DNA of 64,000 nucleotides from CAG-273 sp051891195 (GTDB taxonomy: Bacteria > Bacillota > Clostridia > TANB77 > CAG-508). Of this stretch, positions 35,522-42,149 are shown piece after piece (the stretch's first letter is position 1; every line of letters begins with the position of its first letter). A program made the translations under genes and the position numbers. Below the pieces are notes generated by a model. It had not been told where the DNA came from, made no database searches, and saw only the letters and a list, made by a program, of their open reading frames with translations. The DNA is taken from contig JBJFEZ010000008.1 of NCBI GenBank assembly GCA_051891195.1, positions 1 to 64,000 of the forward strand, written 5' to 3'.

Positions 35522-36253
35522 CTTTTTTTCTTGCCTCCTCCCATAATTCTTTAAAGTCGTTTATTCCACCTTTTTCACTATTGTTATATTTACCTTCAAG
35601 TACATTTATAGCCTTATCTACTCTCATAAGAAAGTCAAAATCAGCTTTCCATTTTCTATCGTTTTGTCCTGTAAGAAAATCGCTAGAATTTGCTATTTGA
35701 CATATCTGTTCAAATTGTTCTTCTGTAAATTCTTTAACAAATTTATCAATAGCTTTTTCTCGTTTTTCTGTAAGCTTTTGAATTTGTGGCAAATTTGTAC
35801 AGATGGAATTGTATATATCTTTTATTCTATTTCTTTTCTCTTCTATTTCTTTTCTATTATCTTCTTTTCTTTTAGGAGGTAGTGCTACCGTACCACTACC
35901 GTAGTACTACTACACCGTTCAATATTTATTTTTGGAAAACTAGTTTCTGTAGGTTTGTTAATAGTTTGATGTTTTAAGAAATTAGGGAGATAGTAGTAGG
36001 TCTGTTCTTCATATTTATACAAAACTACTATATTTAATCCGCCTAAGTGGGAAAGCCATTTTTCTAAATCGGAAGCTCGTAAGTCGTCATATGGAAATAT
36101 CAAAGACTTTAATAACTTCGGATTCGCTCTGCCATATCCTTCATCATCTGCATTACTTATTAAACCCATAAACAATAATCTCTCTTGTATTGAACATTCT
36201 CCTAACTTTTCGTCTGTCCAAAAACTTGGGTCTATCATTCTCTTTCTTGCCAC
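35475..36253 (-). CDS. Replication initiator (replisome organiser) with two CGG-type +1 frameshifts
   Basis: Frame 0 from 36253 gives MARKRMIDPSFWTDEKLGEC, the standard N-terminal winged-helix domain of phage replication proteins, but stops after 122 residues. CGG occurs at codon 113 (35915-35917). Skipping one base gives GVVVL and then another in-frame CGG (35899-35901). A second skip gives GSGTVALPPKRKED and runs into the separately visible downstream frame with YNSICTNLPQIQKLTEKREK and SSDFLTGQNDRKWKADFDFL, the standard C-terminal domain of the same family. Two +1 shifts are needed and exactly two in-frame CGGs are present (779 bases = 259 codons plus 2). Joined product 258 residues. Confidence 0.82.
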
Positions 36254-36332
36254 TCTGTTTCTCCTTTCGTATAATATAAGGGCTAAGTTTTTGCCTAGCC
36301 CTTGTTGTTTAAATCTTCTATTACTATTTTAT

Positions 36333-36776
36333 TTAACTACCTATGTTAAATTTCAACCACCAGTCCCAAACTGATTTTGTAATTTCTTGTTCTTTTAATT
36401 CTTTAATTTTTTTAGTATTTTCTTTATAGAGTTCAATTTGACTTTTAACTAATTCATTTGAATTAAGTTCAGGATATTTAATAAGTAATGTCTCTAGTTC
36501 GGCATCTTTTATTAAATTACTATATGTTTCCGATTCATAATTCATATATCCTTGTACAGTTGATTTAACTTTTTCTTCAATTTTAGTGTTTTCTTCTTCA
36601 TACATTGTTAATTTTTCTGTAACTTTATATGGATAACCAAACATAAAAATTATTAGTGTAATTATTGTTACAGCTACTGCACAAAACCAATATATTGGTG
36701 AAACTTCTTCCCATTCATCTTTAACTGTTACTACTATTCCAATTATTATAAAAATAATATAAATTAAAATTATCAT
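36333..36776 (-). CDS. Membrane protein with coiled-coil tail, 147 residues
   Basis: Two N-terminal membrane segments (IILIYIIFIIIGIVVTV and WFCAVAVTIITLIIFMFGY) then a helical cytoplasmic tail. No family recognised; possibly an exclusion or membrane-anchoring protein of the replication complex. Confidence 0.55.
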   Translation of the reverse strand: MIILIYIIFIIIGIVVTVKDEWEEVSPIYWFCAVAVTIITLIIFMFGYPYKVTEKLTMYEEENTKIEEKVKSTVQGYMNYESETYSNLIKDAELETLLIKYPELNSNELVKSQIELYKENTKKIKELKEQEITKSVWDWWLKFNIGS

Positions 36777-36788
36777 TTTCTTTTCCTC

Positions 36789-37101
36789 CTAATATTTTTT
36801 ATAAACTAATTTAAACTTGTCCCAATTTGCTCCATAAATGCCTTTTAAATAGTTTTCTATATGTTGTTCATATAATTTAGTGTTTTGTCCAAAATCTTCC
36901 TCGTAGTGGCATTTATAACACAACGTAACTATGTTTTCTTCTATGCCTAAACCACCGTTGGCTTCTTTTTATAAAATGTGCATTAGCACAACCTTTTGGA
37001 ACGTCTATACCGCACCAAATACAACGTCTATAGTCTCTGTTCCAGACTCTTTCTTTTACCTTTTGAGATATTTCACAAGCTTTAGTTCGTTTAGATTTCA
37101 T
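36789..37101 (-). CDS. HNH endonuclease/recombination protein with CGG-type +1 frameshift
   Basis: Frame 0 gives KACEISQKVKERVWNRDYRR, CIWCG and AHFIKRSQ, then CGG (codon 49, 36955-36957) and a wrong-frame end at 62 residues. Skipping one base yields SQGGLGIEENIVTLCYKCHY, exactly the second half of the HNH motif with its CxxC...CxxC zinc ligands, and continues to TAG at 36789 (103 residues). Without the shift the zinc site and catalytic core are lost. The start overlaps the stop of the preceding gene as ATGA. Confidence 0.82.
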
Positions 37102-37535
37102 ATTATCCTCATTTCTGCTATTTGCTGTGGGGTTAATGTTTCAATATCTAATTGTTTAGCCTCTTGTATTACTCCATCAATTAAAATACTCATCTCTTTA
37201 CTATCGTACTCGCTACTGCCTTTATATACTTTATAATGTGTAAAATCTTTACCATTTACTTGTCCATTTCCTATCTCTTCGTAGTATTTTAAATAGCCTT
37301 TAGGATTAATACTTGATAACATTGATATGATTTCACTCTGTCCATAATCTTTAAGCATTTGCAAATAAACATCTTCTTTTGATAATCTTTGTATATCTGC
37401 TATCTTACTGATTATCTCCCACATATAAGCATTTTGGCTTTTACTTCTTCTTGGTTTATATTCCTTTATTTCAAAAAGTTTGTCTTTTCCTTGACTATAT
37501 AGCCATTGAATTATTTTTAATGGATTTCCTATCAT
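37098..37535 (-). CDS. NinB-like phage recombination protein (tentative)
   Basis: 145 residues. YKPRRSKSQNAYMWEIISKI resembles the RSxxQNAxxW region of NinB-type single-strand DNA-binding recombination proteins; the C-terminal KGSSEYDSKEMSILIDGVIQ and LDIETLTPQQIAEMRI are a common phage signature. It precedes the HNH gene, consistent with a recombination pair. Confidence 0.55.
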   Translation of the reverse strand: MIGNPLKIIQWLYSQGKDKLFEIKEYKPRRSKSQNAYMWEIISKIADIQRLSKEDVYLQMLKDYGQSEIISMLSSINPKGYLKYYEEIGNGQVNGKDFTHYKVYKGSSEYDSKEMSILIDGVIQEAKQLDIETLTPQQIAEMRII

Positions 37536-37544
37536 AAGCAGCTC

Positions 37545-37676
37545 CTAAAATGTTTCCCATATATATTTTTCATTTTCAAAAATATTTTGTTTTATTAATG
37601 TTGATAAATACCCTGTGTTCTTCCCTATTAATTTGCTTCCTTTATAACCCTGTATATCTTTCCATACTTCTTCCAT
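37545..37676 (-). CDS. Small protein with NUMOD4-like start, 43 residues
   Basis: MEEVWKDIQGYKGSKLIGKN then TGYLSTLIKQNIFENEKYIW. The first eleven residues match the NUMOD4 start of the HNH homing endonuclease at 39821-40381. The rest looks like a short helix-turn-helix (NUMOD1-like). It may be a DNA-binding remnant or stand-alone module of a homing endonuclease. Confidence 0.5.
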   Translation of the reverse strand: MEEVWKDIQGYKGSKLIGKNTGYLSTLIKQNIFENEKYIWETF

Positions 37677-37687
37677 TATTGCTCCTT

Positions 37688-38050
37688 TCAGAAAGGAAGG
37701 TCTGATGAAGATGTAATTTCAAACTGTTCTTGCTCTTGTGTATTATCTTCCTTCTTACTATCTGCAAAATAAACTTCTTCTGAGACTATTTCTGTAACGT
37801 AATGTTTTGTTCCATTATTATCTTCATAACTTCTTGTTTGTAATCTTCCTATTACAGCTACTTGTTGTCCTTTCTTAAAGTATTTGCTTACAAACTCTGC
37901 TGTTTTACTCCAAGCTACTATATTTATAAAATCTGCTTGTTGCTCTCCTTCTTTTGCAAATCTTCTATTTACTGCTAATGTAAAACTTGCTACCATTGTA
38001 TTTGTACTTTGTGTGTATCTTATATCTGGGTCTTTTGTTAATCTTCCCAT
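37688..38050 (-). CDS. ssb: Single-stranded DNA-binding protein, start uncertain
   Basis: OB-fold SSB with an acidic tail ending SSSDLPF, which recruits partner proteins. 120 residues from ATG 38050, but that start would lack the first beta strand. The bases upstream encode NKVIL in frame right before MGRLTKDP, as in normal SSBs, yet the codon in the start position (38066-38068) is ATC. An out-of-frame ATGATGACTTAT lies next to an AAAGGA ribosome site, and reading it as MMTY then NKVIL needs a one-base skip at CAA just before TAA. Start choice is therefore open. Confidence 0.85.
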   Translation of the reverse strand: MGRLTKDPDIRYTQSTNTMVASFTLAVNRRFAKEGEQQADFINIVAWSKTAEFVSKYFKKGQQVAVIGRLQTRSYEDNNGTKHYVTEIVSEEVYFADSKKEDNTQEQEQFEITSSSDLPF

Positions 38051-38086
38051 TAAAATTACTTTATTGATAAGTCATCATTCCTTTCT

Positions 38087-38624
38087 TTAATATTTACATT
38101 TCCATTTTTCTGCATATAAATCAAATAAGTTATATTGTTTTAGCCAAGCTTCAAATTTATGTAATATACTATCTATTGTTTCTGGAAATAAATCTTTTGT
38201 ATATTCTTCTCTAAATATGTCTCCGTGGTTCTTCATCAAATTTATTTGTTATTAAGTACACCATTTTACTTGCTTCTGGAACCATTTCTAAGTACATAAG
38301 TGTTTGATGGTTATTGAAGAATTTACCCACCTCATAATTCTGTGTATATTTATAGTCATAGATAATTCCACATTTCAAACAGTCTATAATTCCGTATAAT
38401 AGATAATCTCCATACTCTTTGCTTACTTTCACTTGATATGCTCCATTTAATGTTTCTTCGTAGTTTTCTTGCATATATTTTTCATAAGCAAATCCTTTTA
38501 AGATACTTTCGCTTGGCACAAATTCTTCTTTGTTTAGTACTTTTATAAAGTCTTCTAATGTTCCATTTTTGATATTGTATTGCCAACTGTTTAGTAATGT
38601 TGGAGTTATATAATACTTAGCCAT
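38087..38624 (-). CDS. PD-(D/E)XK nuclease (RecB/Cas4-like) with CGG-type +1 frameshift
   Basis: Frame 0 runs from MAKYYITPTLLNSWQYNIKN through GIIDCLKCGIIYDYKYTQNY (D...DxK catalytic pattern) to CGG at codon 134 (38223-38225), then stops at 137. Skipping one base gives EEPGDIFREEYTKDLFPETI and 30 more residues to TAA at 38087, total 178 (538 bases = 179 codons plus 1). The added helical C-terminus with EAWLKQYNLFDLY is the usual closing helix of these phage exonucleases. It acts with the RecA-like ATPase and SSB on either side. Confidence 0.8.
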
Positions 38625-38626
38625 AC

Positions 38627-39565
38627 TTATTCCTCCTGCTTTACTTCATATTGTTGCTTGTCCTTATTCCAAACTAGATTTAATTCATTTATTTTTTTTG
38701 CAAAATGGTCTTTTATTTCTTTTTCACTCGTTAATATGTGATTATCTATTCCTTTAATTAAATCCATTACTTCGTTTACATTTTCTGATGTCATTTCTGA
38801 TATAATATCAGTATATTTTTGCACTAATTCTGCACATTGTTTTCTTTCTTCTTCAAATATCTTGCTTTCTTCTTGAATATTAGAATTTGCTTTTTCAAAT
38901 AACTTTGTTAAAAAATCGTTTGGCGTATTTCCGTCTAATTCTGGTATTGTGTAACTTCCTTTAATTCCAAAGCTTGACTTTGCAAAATATCTTTCGCAAT
39001 TACTAAATCCTATTGTTTTTTTATCTCCTCTCATTTCAATGAATCCACCTAATTCAATATTTTGCCATACTGTATTTTTTGTACTACCTTCAACTAAAAT
39101 TCTTAATTTTGTATCTTCATCTTGCTTTTCTTCTACTGCGTGGAATATAATTACACAATGTTTCCTTAATTCGTAATATATATAATTCATAAATGCTGTA
39201 AATTCTCTTGCTACTGCTCCATATCCTTGTAAACTTAAAGAACCATCTTTTTTAGCGTTCTTAATATCATTCTTAATTACATAAGCTTTCATTAAATCAA
39301 GTAATTTTCCACCTGTATCAATGACTATTGTTTCGTAGTCGTTTAAATCTCCTTTTAAGTCATTTAGTAATTCTTCATAACTTTCTGGTTGTATGTAATC
39401 TTTTCTTACACTAGCCATTGTTCTATTAATTCCAAAATCTACGTCAACTAACAATGGCTTTGGTGCTGATAACCCTAATGTTGTCTTTCCTATTCCTGGG
39501 TATCCTGCTATTAATACTCTAAATTTATTTACTTCATTTATCATTTCTGCTGGTTTTTTAATCAT
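38627..39565 (-). CDS. RecA-like phage ATPase (AAA_24/Sak4-like)
   Basis: 312 residues from ATG 39565 (GGAGGAAAATT upstream). Walker A AGYPGIGKTT near residue 21-30, Walker B YETIVIDTGG near 84, and a later IIFHAVEEKQ strand. This is the phage nucleotide-binding family placed in single-strand annealing/recombination modules. It neighbours SSB and the PD-(D/E)XK nuclease, so it probably forms the phage recombination system with them. All CGG triplets in the gene are out of frame. Confidence 0.78.
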   Translation of the reverse strand: MIKKPAEMINEVNKFRVLIAGYPGIGKTTLGLSAPKPLLVDVDFGINRTMASVRKDYIQPESYEELLNDLKGDLNDYETIVIDTGGKLLDLMKAYVIKNDIKNAKKDGSLSLQGYGAVAREFTAFMNYIYYELRKHCVIIFHAVEEKQDEDTKLRILVEGSTKNTVWQNIELGGFIEMRGDKKTIGFSNCERYFAKSSFGIKGSYTIPELDGNTPNDFLTKLFEKANSNIQEESKIFEEERKQCAELVQKYTDIISEMTSENVNEVMDLIKGIDNHILTSEKEIKDHFAKKINELNLVWNKDKQQYEVKQEE

Positions 39566-39566
39566 T

Positions 39567-39710
39567 TTAATTTTCCTCCATATCTTCATATTCTTGGTCT
39601 GCCCTTTCAGCTAGACCGTTATAATACTTGTCCCAGTCTGTTGACTGTCTATAATAATCGTTATAATAATCTTCGTTGTAATAGTCTGTTACGTTATAAT
39701 CTGTTATCAT
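39567..39710 (-). CDS. Small acidic Tyr-rich protein, 47 residues
   Basis: ATG at 39710 (GGGGTGGAATT upstream) gives MITDYNVTDYYNEDYYNDYY and ends EYEDMEEN. Its stop lies one base before the ATPase start. Strongly acidic; could mimic DNA, but that is only inferred from composition. Confidence 0.55.
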   Translation of the reverse strand: MITDYNVTDYYNEDYYNDYYRQSTDWDKYYNGLAERADQEYEDMEEN

Positions 39711-39820
39711 AATTCCACCCCTTGACACTTCTATTAAATTTTGCTAAAATTAATAAAAGTGAATTTATGTAATTTATTTTTAGAAGTTATTATTGATTTT
39801 GCGGTCTGAAATAACTTCTT

Positions 39821-40381
39821 TTATTTTATAAATTTCCATTTATAGCCTCCTGCTTGCTCTTTTTTTCCTGTACAACATAATGATATATTTGATATTGAAA
39901 TTCCTGTGGCTCTATTAGCTTCTGTTATACTGTTCCATTCTTTAATTGTTCTATTACAATTATTAATTTGAGCAACTTTCTTCGCTCTTGTTTTTCCTAT
40001 TTTTCTGCCCTGCTCAATTACTTTGTTTGAAATTTTTATTAAATTGTTTTTTCTAGCATGTCTCATATTTTCTTTATGGCTAGTCCATTCTAAATTTGTA
40101 ACATTATTGTTTTCTTTATTACCATCAATATGATTTATATCTTCTTTGCTTAGTGGATTTTCTATAAATGTTTCAGCAACTATCCTGTGTACAGTTTTAG
40201 CTTTTCCTTTTGCATTCTTATACAAATTTACAATCTTATATCCACATTTATTATGCCTTTGAGAAATAATGTGTATATTTTTTCTTGTTCCATGTCTTGG
40301 AATGCTTTTTATTCTTCCCAAATTACTCACCTGATATAATCCTTCATAACCTTTAATGTCTTTCCATACTTCTTCCATCAT
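39821..40381 (-). CDS. NUMOD4-HNH homing endonuclease
   Basis: 186 residues: NUMOD4 DNA-binding domain (EEVWKDIKGYEGLYQVSNLG RIKSIPR), HNH_3 nuclease core (HRIVAETFIENPLSKEDINH IDGNKENN... NLEWTSHKENMRHA), and a C-terminal NUMOD1-like helix (EWNSITEANRATGISISNIS). A free-standing homing endonuclease that cuts related phages and spreads with repair. The start overlaps the previous stop as ATGA. A 10-bp inverted repeat at about 39783-39820 follows it. Confidence 0.85.
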   Translation of the reverse strand: MMEEVWKDIKGYEGLYQVSNLGRIKSIPRHGTRKNIHIISQRHNKCGYKIVNLYKNAKGKAKTVHRIVAETFIENPLSKEDINHIDGNKENNNVTNLEWTSHKENMRHARKNNLIKISNKVIEQGRKIGKTRAKKVAQINNCNRTIKEWNSITEANRATGISISNISLCCTGKKEQAGGYKWKFIK

Positions 40382-40653
40382 TTTTCCTTTCTTACAAGTT
40401 CTTTTTTAATATTTTGCAATGCAATAACTGCAAACTCATTCTTTCTTTCTGCTTCAATAATAATATCTTCAATAGCTTTAATCTTTCTTGCAAAATATGT
40501 CTCTCTTTGCTCTGCATTGTCTTTAACTTCTTTTAGTTCTATGTTTTCTATGTGTAATCTATCAATTATATTGCTTGTCCTTTTTAATGTTGTAATAACA
40601 AGAATTAATGCTATTAAACTTAAAGATAAATTTAATAAACCTGAAAATACCAT
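40378..40653 (-). CDS. Membrane-anchored coiled-coil protein, 91 residues
   Basis: One N-terminal membrane segment (LLNLSLSLIALILVITTLK) and a coiled coil (NIELKEVKDNAEQRETYFAR). Unknown; its stop overlaps the start of the homing endonuclease. Confidence 0.5.
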   Translation of the reverse strand: MVFSGLLNLSLSLIALILVITTLKRTSNIIDRLHIENIELKEVKDNAEQRETYFARKIKAIEDIIIEAERKNEFAVIALQNIKKELVRKEK

Positions 40654-40668
40654 ATTTTTCCCTCCTTC

Positions 40669-40785
40669 CTATTTTTCTAAAAACGCTATAAATATGCCTG
40701 CCCACGTTGCTGAGAATAGTATTAACCCTATTCCTTTAGTTACTACTTGTCCTACTTTATAATAAAATTTTTGCTCTTTACTCAT
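40669..40785 (-). CDS. Tiny membrane protein, 38 residues
   Basis: ATG 40785 after AAAGGAGGAACAC gives MSKEQKFYYKVGQVVTKGIG then LILFSATWAGIFIAFLEK, a single membrane segment with a charged N-terminus. Unknown function. Confidence 0.55.
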   Translation of the reverse strand: MSKEQKFYYKVGQVVTKGIGLILFSATWAGIFIAFLEK

Positions 40786-40800
40786 TTGTGTTCCTCCTTT

Positions 40801-41088
40801 CTAAACTACTTTGTTTAGTTCTAAATTGATTTTTTTCTTTTGAAAATCAATATCTAATGTCTTACATTTTGTTTTCCTTTTTATTGGATATATCTGCATT
40901 ATTTCTTGCTGTGCTAGTTCTTTTAGATGTTCTTTAAATTCTTCTAAGTCTTCTTTTTCAAAACGATAATCTTTATTTCCAATTGGAATGTATTTAAGTC
41001 CTTGTTTTATGAACTTTTTTATTGTTCTAGTATCTTTTACTTGGAAATACTGTTTTGTTTCTTCCATTGTTAATAGTCTTTGTTCCAT
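40801..41088 (-). CDS. Excisionase/MerR-like DNA-binding protein
   Basis: 95 residues. TMEETKQYFQVKDTRTIKKF and IKQGLKYIPIGNKDYRFEKE DLEEF form a helix-turn-helix plus wing of the excisionase (HTH_17) type. The C-terminal tail is basic. It is the second gene after Cro on the lytic transcript, a fitting place for a directionality factor or early regulator. An operator-like TTGTACTT at 41119-41126 precedes it. Confidence 0.65.
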   Translation of the reverse strand: MEQRLLTMEETKQYFQVKDTRTIKKFIKQGLKYIPIGNKDYRFEKEDLEEFKEHLKELAQQEIMQIYPIKRKTKCKTLDIDFQKKKINLELNKVV

Positions 41089-41124
41089 ACTCTCCTCCCG
41101 TCCTCTTTGTTTATCATGTTGTAC

Positions 41125-41319
41125 TTATTCTATAAAAAAAATATTTGTTACTTTTTCTCCTAGTGCATTTGCTAATTTCTCCATTGTAACATTTGTTATC
41201 ACCTCTGTTTTACCATTTTCAAGTTCTGATATAATAGTCCTTGATACAGTAGATTTTTGAGATAACTCTTCTTGCGACATTTCTTTATTTTCTCTAACTT
41301 CTTTTACTCTATTTTGCAT
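41125..41319 (-). CDS. Cro-like repressor
   Basis: 64 residues from ATG 41319 (GAAAGGAG upstream); longer in-frame reading runs through the promoter region. A single XRE helix-turn-helix domain: RVKEVRENKEMSQEELSQKS, TVSRTIISELENGKTEV. It is the first gene of the leftward lytic transcript and faces the S24 repressor across a shared operator region. Confidence 0.78.
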   Translation of the reverse strand: MQNRVKEVRENKEMSQEELSQKSTVSRTIISELENGKTEVITNVTMEKLANALGEKVTNIFFIE

Positions 41320-41344
41320 TTTTTTCTCCTTTCTGTTCAACTTG

Positions 41345-41439
41345 TTGTACATATATTATCACTATGTTTTTATATTGTCAAGTATGTTGTGCAAAGTTTT
41401 TTAAGTTTTTTTTGCATTTTTGTTTAATATGTTGTACAA
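41345..41439. promoter_or_regulatory. Lysis-lysogeny switch region with TTGTACAA-type operators
   Basis: Between the divergent cro and repressor genes lie three related palindromes: TTGTACAT at 41345-41352, TTGTGCAA at 41387-41394 and TTGTACAA at 41432-41439; a fourth (TTGTACTT, 41119-41126) is beyond cro. A leftward promoter TTGACA-17-TAATAT (41353-41381) sits between the first two. The third overlaps the presumed -10 region of the repressor promoter (TATAAC at 41440-41445). Confidence 0.65.
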
Positions 41440-41473
41440 TATAACTATATCAATACTTTGGAGGTTTTATAAA

Positions 41474-42149
41474 ATGTTATTAGGAGATATTATTTTAAAT
41501 TATAGAAATTCTTTTAATCCCAAAATATCTCAAAGAGATTTTGCAAAAAAGTGTGGTTTAAGTCATACCTATATTGCAGCACTTGAAAAAAATATTGACC
41601 CAAGAACTGGAAAACCTATTGCTCCTACCCTTGATACTGTTAAATTTGTAGCCAAGGCAATGAATATTCATATAGAAGATTTATTAAAAATGTTAGATAA
41701 TGAACAAGAATTTAAATTGAATGAAGATGCCCCTAAATATGAAGAACCATTATATTTTATGACACCAGTGTATCGGTCGCATTAGTGCAGGACAACCTAA
41801 CTGGGCAGAAGAATGTATTGAAGGAAGAATACCTATTGACCCAGAACTTATGAACATTGTTGACCCAGAGGAATGCTTTTTCTTGCGTGTAAATGGAGAG
41901 AGTATGAACCAACTTATTAAAAACGGAGCATTTGCATTAATTAGAAAACAAGATACTGTAGAAAATGGAGAAGTAGCAGTTGTTTTAGTAAATGGCTATG
42001 ATGCTACTTTAAAAAAGTTTAGCAAACAAGGTGACTTAGTTGTATTGGAACCAATGAGTTCTGACCCTAGTTTTACAACACAAGTATATAATAAGGATAC
42101 GGAGATTAAGATACTAGGCAAATATATTGGAAAAATGGAGATGAAGTGA
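41474..42149 (+). CDS. CI-type S24 phage repressor with CGG-type +1 frameshift
   Basis: ATG 41474 follows TTTGGAGG. Frame 0 encodes the XRE DNA-binding domain (KISQRDFAKKCGLSHTYIAA) up to PVY, then CGG at codon 101 (41774-41776) and a stop two codons later. Skipping one base gives VYGRISAGQPNWAEECIEGR and the complete S24 peptidase domain: Ser143 in NGESMN and Lys180 in DATLKK, the self-cleavage pair. 676 bases = 225 codons plus 1; product 224 residues. YGRISAGxP is the invariant hinge/cleavage sequence of this family, so Gly is the expected residue. Unshifted product would be a 103-residue DNA-binding fragment. Confidence 0.85.

Noticed and set aside
39783..39820. Group I intron around the homing endonuclease
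   Set aside because: Only a simple 10-bp inverted repeat is seen; the endonuclease lies between two complete genes and interrupts neither.
29944..42149. Treating the six split genes as ordinary pseudogenes or as sequencing errors
   Set aside because: Every break is the same event (one extra C making CGG before a GGW codon), on both strands, only in early genes, and twice in one gene. Random decay or random error would vary in base, size and place. It remains testable from raw reads.
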